NCBI RefSeq assembly: GCF_029101545.1
Contig: NZ_CP118866.1
Coordinates: 124,001-188,000 of the forward strand
Direction: 5' to 3'
Length of the DNA stretch: 64,000 bases
Source: Amygdalobacter indicium
GTDB taxonomy: Bacteria; Bacillota; Clostridia; Saccharofermentanales; Fastidiosipilaceae
Made by a program: the position numbers and the translations under genes. Shown here one piece after another: positions 53,534 to 61,273 of the stretch; the first letter of the stretch is position 1; each line of letters opens with the position of its first letter. The notes beneath the pieces are model-generated. The model made no database searches. It worked only from the letters and a program-made list of their open reading frames with translations, and was not told the DNA's origin.

Positions 53534-53764
53534 CTCACGTCGAGAGTGTCGTATTGATGTCGAAGGCTGATTAGGTGGGTGCAAGTTAGCCCTTATGTAG
53601 CAGGGGTTTGCAGGGTCTATCGTTAAAAGGTTTAATGCGAAGCGGCTTTAAGCTGGGTTTTCGCGGTTTTTGAGCGCAGTTTGGCTGTTTGAGGGAAGAT
53701 GTCAACGCTCTGGGGTCGAGTGCACAGGATGTTAACGTTAAAAAGTGCACCCACTTTGCACCCA
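53534..53764 (+). repeat. Dispersed repeat, copy D
   Basis: Begins CTCACGTCGAGAG and ends CACCCACTTTGCACCC; a few percent different from A and B. Lies about 115 bp before an IS21-type transposase stub, which suggests that the repeat belongs to the ends of such an element. Confidence 0.85.
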
Positions 53765-53799
53765 GGTTGCGAGGTGGGATTATGTGTCTATAGTACTTT

Positions 53800-53878
53800 A
53801 ATTTTGAGCCACTCGTGCAATTGAAAATTGAGCCATCCCTTCCTCTTTAGGGCAATAGTTCTAGGAGGTGTATAGGAA
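53800..53878 (+). repeat. Inner repeats of an IS21-like end
   Basis: TTTTGAGCCACTCGTGCAAT followed by an imperfect second copy AAAATTGAGCCATCCC. Multiple short terminal repeats of this type precede istA in IS21-family elements. AGGAGGTG before the stub. Confidence 0.45.
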
Positions 53879-54062
53879 ATGATAACAATGATAGACACAC
53901 AAAATAAGCACTCTTCATAACAAAGGTATCTCGCAAAGAAAAAGAGCAGATGATTTAGGCATTTCTAGGAATACAGTAGCTAGCTATATAAAAAATACGA
54001 CTCGCTTAGCGCTATTCTTTTCACATCTGAGAATTTGTCTAAAGAACAGCTACATGGTTTGA
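53879..54062 (+). pseudogene. IstA (IS21-family transposase) N-terminal remnant
   Basis: Starts MITMIDTQNKHSS then a stop; one base shifted, LHNKGISQRKRADDLGISRN then TVASYIKN gives the typical IstA helix-turn-helix, followed by unrelated residues and a stop. About 60 of the usual 400 or more residues remain, frameshifted. Confidence 0.7.
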
Positions 54063-54301
54063 CGATCTTATAGACAACCTTTAAGAACAAGAGATGAAAG
54101 GCATTGGCCCCAAGCAGGGCTTTTGCTCGTAGTAGATAGAAACGATATGGACGCAAGTAAGCGTTTTTTTTATGCTTAGGTGTCAACCACACATTGCTAT
54201 ACGCAAAATTAGAAAGAAAGTTAAACAAAATTAAAAAGAAGAAGGTTAATATTGAATATTATTAGAAAATAGGTTATTATAAAAGAGAAAGGAGTATGGT
54301 A
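54063..54301. other. Short non-coding stretch
   Basis: Contains GCAAGTAAGCGTTTTTTT (54153-54170), a sequence repeated at 54929. Otherwise AT-rich and empty. Confidence 0.35.
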
Positions 54302-54589
54302 ATGAAGAATGATTGGATATTTAATCTCGATGATAATGAAATAGCATTTATCAAGCAGTTCATTTTATCATCTGGATCATTGAAGAGCATGGCTAACTAT
54401 TACGATAGTTCCTACCACATAATCAGGAATAATCTCAATCAATTAATTGAAAAAGTAAAGCTTATGGAGGTGGATGAAGATCCGTACGTGAAGTTCATTA
54501 AGTCTTTAGCTTTGCAAGATAAATATGATTATGAGACTACGAAGAAACTGATTGATAAATACAATGAAAGGAGGCAAGCAAATGAATAG
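54302..54589 (+). CDS. DUF2089-like helix-turn-helix protein
   Basis: 95 residues: WIFNLDDNEIAFIKQFILSSGSLKSMANYYDSSYHIIRNN gives a sigma-4/DUF2089-type HTH (helix ending with a turn and recognition helix), then an acidic tail. GAAAGGAG and eight-base spacing select ATG 54302. Overlaps the next gene by 8 bp; probably a regulator of that membrane protein. Confidence 0.65.
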   Translation: MKNDWIFNLDDNEIAFIKQFILSSGSLKSMANYYDSSYHIIRNNLNQLIEKVKLMEVDEDPYVKFIKSLALQDKYDYETTKKLIDKYNERRQANE

Positions 54590-54854
54590 AGAGTTATTGC
54601 TTCTTTACTTGGTGATTGGTATTGTTTTAGCCGGACTTGAAATTTACTTTGTTAAAAGCAGACGAGTAAATAAATGGATTCTACCTAGTATTGTTTGGGT
54701 TATTACGATTGCTGTAGCCATCCCATTTTCAGTGAATTTTGGTGCTTTTTCTTCGTTATTGCAGGCTGTCGTTTTGGTAGGCTTTTATATGGAAGATTGG
54801 CTTCATAGAAGGAATAGTGAGGACGAAAAATTCAAGATAAAGAACTTAGGATAA
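54582..54854 (+). CDS. Small membrane protein
   Basis: 90 residues with three hydrophobic helices (LLLYLVIGIVLAGLEIYFV, ILPSIVWVITIAVAIPFSV, SLLQAVVLVGFYM) and a charged C-terminus. AAGGAGG upstream. Coupled to the DUF2089-like gene. Function unknown. Confidence 0.65.
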   Translation: MNRELLLLYLVIGIVLAGLEIYFVKSRRVNKWILPSIVWVITIAVAIPFSVNFGAFSSLLQAVVLVGFYMEDWLHRRNSEDEKFKIKNLG

Positions 54855-54885
54855 AATATCATTCGAAAATTTATCTTGATAGTTT

Positions 54886-54920
54886 AAAGCGGTAAATCGG
54901 AAGGTTTACTGCTTTTTTTT
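54886..54920 (+). terminator. Terminator of the DUF2089/membrane pair
   Basis: AAGCGGTAAA (54887-54896) pairs with TTTACTGCTT (54905-54914) with one mismatch; T6 follows. Confidence 0.7.
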
Positions 54921-54979
54921 GAAAGGGCACAAGTAAGCGTTTTTTTTCATGCCCTGAAACACGGAAAGGAGGGATAGCA

Positions 54980-55363
54980 TTGGCAAAATACCAAGTTACA
55001 AAATTCAAAAATGAAGACTCAACATATAACAAAGCCCTAACAGACTATGCCGTCAGTTTCATCGAATGCCTATCCCACACCAAGGGAACATGGGCAGGAA
55101 AACCATTCAAGCTACGAGCCTGGCAGGAGAAAATCATCAGGGACTTGTTAGGTGTTATTAAGCCGAATGGTTATCGTTAGTTTAATACCGCGCATATTGA
55201 AATACCTAAGAAAATGGGTAAGAGTGAGCTGGCTGCTACTGTTGCACTTCTTTTATGCTGTTGGGATAATGAGGAGCGTGCGGAAGTTTATGTTGTGCGG
55301 CGGACATGCAAACGAGTTAATTCTTCCCGGCAATTGTTTGTTACCCGGGGGGTGAAATTTTAA
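54980..55363 (+). pseudogene. Phage terminase large subunit remnant
   Basis: TTG start with AAAGGAGGG. LRAWQEKIIRDLLGVIKPNG, then TAG at 55178-55180 in place of Gln, then FNTAHIEIPKKMGKSELAAT, the TerL ATPase Walker A. Near 55290 the frame is off by one (GCAADMQTS lies in another frame), and similarity ends at about 55345. At least three lesions in about 120 residues of a roughly 550-residue protein. Confidence 0.8.
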
Positions 55364-55400
55364 TTGGTTAGTTACAGGGGTGAAATTATCATAGATTAAT
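55340..55400 (+). repeat. Possible IS21-like end cutting the terminase
   Basis: GGGGTGAAATT occurs twice (55349 and 55378), in the style of multiple terminal repeats of IS21-family elements. No transposase beside it. Confidence 0.35.
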
Positions 55401-55576
55401 AGCACAGAACTAATACAAAGTACTTGAAAGTAAGGCATTCCTAGTTTATACTACTCATATCGACGCAACCGTCGGTATAACCGTGCTGTGGCGCGTAACG
55501 CGCAGGAACGGCAAAAATGATGCCGACATGGGAGAAAAACAGCTTAATATGTGGGTTATGTAGTGCAGACAAACTA

Positions 55577-55592
55577 ACGTACGTACGTACGT
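55577..55592. promoter_or_regulatory. (ACGT)4 palindrome, candidate TetR operator
   Basis: Four perfect ACGT units, self-complementary, 56 bp before the TetR start and inside its upstream region. TetR dimers bind such palindromes. Confidence 0.45.
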
Positions 55593-55647
55593 GATGCGAT
55601 AGCGTGCCGTTCTGACGCTGCACACGCCAACAGTGAGGAGGTGCCCT

Positions 55648-56331
55648 ATGGTTCGTAATAAGCGCCTGAGCTTTGATGAGCGCAAACAGCAAATCAAGCG
55701 CGCGGCGGCACGTATTTTTACGGAAAAGGGCTTTGAAAATACCACGATGGAAGATCTTGTGAAAGAAACCGGTCTTTCAAAAGGCGGCCTGTATCACTAC
55801 TACAAAAATACAACCGGCATACTGTATGACATCATGCTTGACGGCATCGTATACCGCAACAAAGTTATTATGCGATCGATAGCAGACGGCAGCCGGTGGA
55901 GCATAGAATTTCTTGCAGAAGAAATGGCAAAAAAGGCTGTTGATGCGAACGAACTGATGCCCGTTTACGTTGAATTACTGCTGGCTAAAAAGAGAAACTC
56001 CCGGCTTGAAGAAGTATATAAGCAACTTGAGCGCACGACGTTTGAATTGTTTGAAGCGCAGCATATCGACACCAAATCATTCGGGCTTACTTCAAATCAG
56101 GTTACGTTTATGACATTTTTTGTAAATGCAATTATTCTTTCCGCAAATGTGCTGAAGGAACATGCGCTCGTGCAAAGCAATCAGGCACTCATCAAAGAGA
56201 TGTTCTTATTCATTCTGAAGCAAATTGATTCCGGGAACGGCACGTCGCGAGCCGAAAGTGCGCACGCGCAGCAACAGTGCAAGTCGCGCCCGCACGTAAT
56301 ATCTTCCCCGTCGGCAAAGGAGCCCTTATGA
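55648..56331 (+). CDS. TetR-family regulator
   Basis: 227 residues. HTH with IKRAAARIFTEKGFENTTME, then LSKGGLYHYYKN (about 45-56); helical ligand-binding C-terminus. GAGGAGGTG before ATG 55648. First gene of a six-gene operon; its stop overlaps the next start (ATGA), so it most likely represses its own operon. GC-richer than everything to its left: boundary of an acquired block lies near 55450. Confidence 0.9.
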   Translation: MVRNKRLSFDERKQQIKRAAARIFTEKGFENTTMEDLVKETGLSKGGLYHYYKNTTGILYDIMLDGIVYRNKVIMRSIADGSRWSIEFLAEEMAKKAVDANELMPVYVELLLAKKRNSRLEEVYKQLERTTFELFEAQHIDTKSFGLTSNQVTFMTFFVNAIILSANVLKEHALVQSNQALIKEMFLFILKQIDSGNGTSRAESAHAQQQCKSRPHVISSPSAKEPL

Positions 56332-58073
56332 ATACTTACCGAAAACTGTTTGCCTACATTCCCCGGCTTAAAGGCTTGGCCATACTGGCAGTTATTATAT
56401 CGGGCGCATCATGCGTCTTTATTACAGGTGGATACTACACCATCTATCGTTTTTTGCACGCGCTTATCGTTGACAGCAACCTGCAGCGCGCGCAAAGTTT
56501 TGCGTTCGTGATTGTGCTTTTGTTGCTGGCAGGAAGCATATTTCTAGGAATTTCTGCGCTCATAGCGCATCACGTGGGTTTCAGCTTAGAAACCGCGCTG
56601 CGCAAACGTGGCGTTGAAGGGCTGAGCACGGCAAGCTTCAGGTTCTTTGATACCCATTCATCAGGCACTATTCGTAAAACCATCGATGACAACGCAGCGC
56701 TGACGCACACGATTGTAGCGCACATCATCCCCGATGCCACCAGGGCATTCCTGATGCCTATTTTTATCATTGTTGTAAGTTTCTTGGTAGGCATACGTGT
56801 TGGATTATGCGTTACCATCCTTACGCTTGTTACGGGAGGCATCCTGGCAAGCATGATGGGCGGCAACCAATTTATGAAAGTATATCAGGACGCACTTGAC
56901 AAGCTATCAGCGGAAACGGTTGAATACATTCGCGGAATTGCCGTCATTAAAATTTTCGGCGTGTCAATTAGTTCGATGAAAAAGCTGTTCACGCTTATTC
57001 ACACCTACTCCGATTACGCGTACCAATACTCGAAGCATTGTAAAAAAAGTTACGTTTTATATCAGTTGCTGTTCTTTGGTGTGGCGGCAATTCTTGTTAT
57101 CCCGATTGTATTTTTCTTACCTGAACTGGGAAGCCCTTCTATCCTTGCGCTTGATTTAATAATGGTGCTGTTCTTGTCGGGTGTGATGTTTGCCGCATTC
57201 ATGGGCGTCATGTACATTGGTATGTTTGCGTTCCAAGGCAACTACGCGGTTGATTCGCTTGAAGCGCTGTATAAACAAATGGCTGATGAATCCATGCATT
57301 TTGGAAACGAAACGCATTTTGCGCACCACTCCATCGAGTTTAAGGACGTGTCATTTTCCTACGGCGACAAACGCGTTCTTCAAGATTTGTCGTTCACGCT
57401 TGAGGAAAACAAGATATATGCGCTGGTGGGTGAGTCGGGCTCGGGCAAGTCGACCATTGCGAAGCTTATTTGTGCATACTACCCGCTTGATTCGGGCGCG
57501 CTGCTCATTGGTGGAAAGCCGCTTTCCTCCTACACGCAAGAGGCGCTCATCCGCGAAATTGCCTTCGTGTTTCAGGACGCCAAACTGTTCAATGACACGC
57601 TGTTCAACAACGTTCACTGTGCTAAGCGCGATGCATCGCATGAAGAAGTAATGGCAGCGCTGTCGGCAGCGGGGCTTGATAGCGTCATCAACAAGCTGGA
57701 AAAACGCGAAAATACGCTTATTGGAACGAAAGGCGTGTACCTGTCGGGTGGCGAAACGCAACGCGTTGCCATTGCGCGCGCCATCTTGAAGAACGCACCC
57801 ATCGTCATTATGGATGAAGCGTCGGCTTCTGTTGACGCCGATAACGAATACGAACTGCAAAAAGCGTTCAAGCAGCTGATGCGCGGCAAAACGGTAATCA
57901 TGATTGCACATCGCTTGTCGTCCATCACGGGCGTTGACGAAATTTTGCTTGCTGAACAGGGAAAAATCGTCGAACGCGGCTCGCACGCGCAGCTTATTGC
58001 GCAAAACGGAAAGTATAAACGGCTTTACACGCTCTATACGCAGGCCAATGAATGGAGAGTGGGCAATGAATAA
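56328..58073 (+). CDS. Half-size ABC transporter, subunit 1
   Basis: 581 residues: six-helix membrane domain, then ATPase with GESGSGKST (about 370), LSGGETQRVAIARAIL, VIMDEASASVD. GGAG before ATG 56328. The gene for subunit 2 starts 8 bp before its stop, so they form a heterodimer. In genomes I know of, such pairs next to ECF genes resemble YbtPQ/IrtAB-type siderophore importers, which are built like exporters; multidrug export is the alternative. Confidence 0.88.
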   Translation: MNTYRKLFAYIPRLKGLAILAVIISGASCVFITGGYYTIYRFLHALIVDSNLQRAQSFAFVIVLLLLAGSIFLGISALIAHHVGFSLETALRKRGVEGLSTASFRFFDTHSSGTIRKTIDDNAALTHTIVAHIIPDATRAFLMPIFIIVVSFLVGIRVGLCVTILTLVTGGILASMMGGNQFMKVYQDALDKLSAETVEYIRGIAVIKIFGVSISSMKKLFTLIHTYSDYAYQYSKHCKKSYVLYQLLFFGVAAILVIPIVFFLPELGSPSILALDLIMVLFLSGVMFAAFMGVMYIGMFAFQGNYAVDSLEALYKQMADESMHFGNETHFAHHSIEFKDVSFSYGDKRVLQDLSFTLEENKIYALVGESGSGKSTIAKLICAYYPLDSGALLIGGKPLSSYTQEALIREIAFVFQDAKLFNDTLFNNVHCAKRDASHEEVMAALSAAGLDSVINKLEKRENTLIGTKGVYLSGGETQRVAIARAILKNAPIVIMDEASASVDADNEYELQKAFKQLMRGKTVIMIAHRLSSITGVDEILLAEQGKIVERGSHAQLIAQNGKYKRLYTLYTQANEWRVGNE

Positions 58074-59796
58074 GTTTTTGAAACAGTTTTTGAAACGCAG
58101 CTTCGCCCTAACTGACCGGGGAGTTCACGGCGCTCTGAAGGCGGGCATGTTCAGCTTCTTGGTATTTGTTATAACGATGTTCCCGGCAATGCTGCTGTTG
58201 CTGTTGGTTGATCAGCTGCTACTGCAGCATGTGCACGACACGCTTACCTACGTGCTGTTTTCGCTGATTACGCTTATTGTAATGGAAGTGTTGCTAAGCT
58301 TTGAATATGAATCGCAATACAACGAAACTTACAAGGAAGCGGCTAACTTGCGCATCGAAATTGCGCAGAAGCTCTCGCAGCTTGAGATGTCGTATTTCTC
58401 GAAGCACGACCTTGCCGATCTTGCGCAAAGCATTATGGCCGATGTAGCGGCAATCGAGCACGCAGGCAGCCACGCCATTCCCACAGCACTTGGGTTTTGC
58501 CTGTTCTTACCCCTTATTACGATACTGATGCTTATCGGCAACTGGAAAATGGCGCTGCTTGCTATTGTGCCAACCTTGGTGTCGTTTGGGCTGATTGTGC
58601 TGGGGAAAAACTACGCACGTGCGCAGTTCAACAAATATTACGTGCGCCTGCGCGAAAATTCGCAAGCGTTTCAAGAACGCATCGAGATGTCGAAAGAAAT
58701 TACCGCGTTCAACTTAACAGAGCACGTCAAAACCAGTTTATACGCGCGGCTTGAAGATTCGCAGCGCGTGCATTGGAAAAGCGAACGCAATGCGGCGTTC
58801 CTGATAATGGGCTCGGAAATTTTTGGCCACTTCTCGCTTGCATTTACGATTGTGGGCGGCATTTTCCTTATGCAAACGGGAGAAATTTCGATATTGTACC
58901 TGATAGGCTACGTGCTTGCTGCCATGAAAATCAAAGAAGTGGTTGATGCGAACATGGAGTTTTTCATGGAAATTTTCTACATCAATTCGGCAGTGGAACG
59001 CATCAACGAAATCCGCAATGCAAAGGTGCTCAGCGGGCGCGATGTGAATTTCTCGTCCTTCGACATGAGCATCGAGCACCTGAATTTCTCGTATGATACC
59101 AACAAACCGGTGCTTAAAGACGTTAGCTTTACGGTGCCGCAAGGCAGCGTATGTGCGCTGGTTGGAGAATCCGGATGCGGCAAAACGACGCTCTTGCACC
59201 TGATAGCGCGCCTGTACGACTTCGATTCGGGCAGCATTTCCATTGGCGGCGTGAACATTAAAGACGTGTCGGCTGAAAGTCTGTATCGCAACTTGTCGAT
59301 TGTGTTTCAAGATGTCGTGCTGTTCAACACAAGCGTTCTTGAAAACATTCGCATTGGGCGTGAAGACGCAGACGATGAGGAAGTAAAGCGTGCCGCACGC
59401 CTTGCGCAGTGCGACTTTATTGACAATCTGCCCGAGGGTTTTGATACGCTCATCGGGGAAAATGGCCAGCAACTTTCGGGCGGTGAACGCCAGCGCATCT
59501 CCATTGCGCGCGCGTTTTTGAAAAATGCACCAATTCTGATTTTGGACGAAATTGCGTCGAGTTTAGATGTTGACAATGAGCGAAAAATTCAAGAATCGCT
59601 GAATGAGCTGATGAAAAACAAAACAGTCATCATCATTTCGCATCGCATGAAGTCGATTCAGAACGCAGCGCGCATTGTGGTGCTGAAAGAGGGCCACGTT
59701 GAAGCGTGCGGCACGCATAGCGAGCTGCTTCGTACCAGTTTAAGCTACCAAAAGCTGATCGAGAAAACACAGGCGGCAGATGAGTTCGTATATTGA
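58066..59796 (+). CDS. Half-size ABC transporter, subunit 2
   Basis: 576 residues, same layout as subunit 1: six transmembrane helices, GESGCGKTT, LSGGERQRISIARAFL, LILDEIASSLD. The D-loop/Walker B is LDEIASSLD, complete catalytic Glu, so at least this site looks active; subunit 1 has DEASASVD also with Glu. Its last codons (AADEFVY) are repeated just after the stop as AADGFVRFV, a small tandem duplication (59779-59850). Confidence 0.88.
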   Translation: MNKFLKQFLKRSFALTDRGVHGALKAGMFSFLVFVITMFPAMLLLLLVDQLLLQHVHDTLTYVLFSLITLIVMEVLLSFEYESQYNETYKEAANLRIEIAQKLSQLEMSYFSKHDLADLAQSIMADVAAIEHAGSHAIPTALGFCLFLPLITILMLIGNWKMALLAIVPTLVSFGLIVLGKNYARAQFNKYYVRLRENSQAFQERIEMSKEITAFNLTEHVKTSLYARLEDSQRVHWKSERNAAFLIMGSEIFGHFSLAFTIVGGIFLMQTGEISILYLIGYVLAAMKIKEVVDANMEFFMEIFYINSAVERINEIRNAKVLSGRDVNFSSFDMSIEHLNFSYDTNKPVLKDVSFTVPQGSVCALVGESGCGKTTLLHLIARLYDFDSGSISIGGVNIKDVSAESLYRNLSIVFQDVVLFNTSVLENIRIGREDADDEEVKRAARLAQCDFIDNLPEGFDTLIGENGQQLSGGERQRISIARAFLKNAPILILDEIASSLDVDNERKIQESLNELMKNKTVIIISHRMKSIQNAARIVVLKEGHVEACGTHSELLRTSLSYQKLIEKTQAADEFVY

Positions 59797-59864
59797 GGCG
59801 GCGCGCACCACAGCGCCACGCGCGGCAGATGGGTTCGTGCGATTCGTATAGTAAGGAGATTGTT

Positions 59865-60479
59865 ATGAAACAACAGAACAATAGTACAACAAAACAACAG
59901 CGTAAATCGCTTATGTTGAAAGATTTAGTTCTTATTGGTATTTTCGATGTGATTTACCTTGTCATTATCATGGCATGCGACTGTATGGGAATTGTGTCGA
60001 TTTTGTATTTGGTCTACCCCACCATTGCCGCCATTATTGCCGGGCCATTGGTGCTGCTATTTATGGCAAAAGAACAAAAAGCGTTTGCGTTTGCAATTTT
60101 TGGCATTATACCGCCCGCTCTCACGTTCTTGCTGGGCAACACGTACGTTGTTTTGGTGATTGTCATTATCACGACCCTGCTTGCCGAAGTGCTGCGCAAA
60201 ATTGGCAACTACTCAAGCTTCACATGGAACACGCTGGCATATGCAGTGTATTCGCTGTGGGTACCCGGCGTATTAAGCCAGATGATTTTTGTGCGCGAGC
60301 GTTTTCTTGAACTGTGTAAGCCGATGGGAGATGCTTATATAGCGCAGCTAGTTCAAATTCTTACATGGCAAAGCTTGATTTTAGTAACGATCGGGGCAAT
60401 CATGGGAGCGATTATCGGGGCGCTTATCGGTAAAAAGCTCTTAAAGAAGCACTTTGTAAAAGCCGGAATTGTTGCATAA
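59865..60479 (+). CDS. ECF transporter S component (MptS/Trep_Strep family)
   Basis: 204 residues, six hydrophobic helices (LVLIGIFDVIYLVIIMACDC, AAIIAGPLVLLFMAKEQK, VVLVIVIITTLLAEVLRKIG). The pattern matches the Trep_Strep/MptS group of substrate-binding S components. TAAGGAG before ATG 59865. Two bases before the T component, so together they form a dedicated ECF transporter. Substrate unknown. Confidence 0.8.
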   Translation: MKQQNNSTTKQQRKSLMLKDLVLIGIFDVIYLVIIMACDCMGIVSILYLVYPTIAAIIAGPLVLLFMAKEQKAFAFAIFGIIPPALTFLLGNTYVVLVIVIITTLLAEVLRKIGNYSSFTWNTLAYAVYSLWVPGVLSQMIFVRERFLELCKPMGDAYIAQLVQILTWQSLILVTIGAIMGAIIGALIGKKLLKKHFVKAGIVA

Positions 60480-60481
60480 AA

Positions 60482-61273
60482 ATGGCTATTCACATGCGTA
60501 TATCAACCAAGAACGAAAGCACCAACGCCCCATCGTGCGAAGCTGACGCGCAAGCAGCCGCAGAAATCGTCCGTTCGTTTTGTGACTCGCACGCGCATCC
60601 GTTCAACCCGAACCCCATCAGCAAATGCGTGGTGCTGGTGCTGGCAGGGCTGTGCGTCTTTAAGCACCTTCCTACCGAAATTCCGCTGTTTATTACGCTG
60701 CTGGTGTTTCTGTATCTGAACGGCTATCGCGCAACCGTGCTGAAAGCGCTGATTGTGTACACGCTGCTCAGTTTTGTGCCGAATTTTGACGCACTTTCGA
60801 GTCTGCCTGATGTGCTGAAGATATTCTTGTGTGTCGGCTTGGTGATAAAATTGTTCATGCTGCCGTATTTAGCAGGAAAGTTCCTGGTGAAAGGTTCAAG
60901 CGTGAGCGCCATCCTGTCCTCGCTTTACCTGCTGAAAGTACCGCAATGCGTCTCAATTCCCCTGGCGGTGATGTTTCGCTTTTTCCCGGCGTTCAAAGAA
61001 GAAAGCGCCGCCATTACCACCGCTATGCGCATTCGCAACATTTCTAAACGCCACCCGGCACGCTATTTAGAGTACGTATTCGTGCCGCTGATGATTGTGT
61101 CGTGCAATCTTGCCGACGACATTACCAAAGCCGCAGAGTGCAAAGCCATATCCAACCCCGGCACCAAAACGCGCTACACCACCGTTCGTTTTCGCGTTGT
61201 TGATTTTGTGTATATGGGCATTGTTGCGGCACTAGTTGTAGGAGGGATTGCATGCTTACACTGCACAATCTAA
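60482..61273 (+). CDS. ECF transporter T component
   Basis: 263 residues; hydrophobic core (about 45-130 and 230-255) and the coupling-helix region with ITTAMRIRNISKRHP and DDITKAAECKAI, the place of the two Ala-Arg-type EcfT motifs. A hydrophilic 35-residue N-terminus. Overlaps the A component start by 22 bp. Confidence 0.85.
   Translation: MAIHMRISTKNESTNAPSCEADAQAAAEIVRSFCDSHAHPFNPNPISKCVVLVLAGLCVFKHLPTEIPLFITLLVFLYLNGYRATVLKALIVYTLLSFVPNFDALSSLPDVLKIFLCVGLVIKLFMLPYLAGKFLVKGSSVSAILSSLYLLKVPQCVSIPLAVMFRFFPAFKEESAAITTAMRIRNISKRHPARYLEYVFVPLMIVSCNLADDITKAAECKAISNPGTKTRYTTVRFRVVDFVYMGIVAALVVGGIACLHCTI

Noticed and set aside
57351..58004. 217-codon minus-strand frame inside ABC subunit 1, and a 244-codon one at 58738-59472
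   Set aside because: Long antisense frames are expected in GC-rich coding DNA; they lie opposite conserved ATPase motifs and have no start signals.
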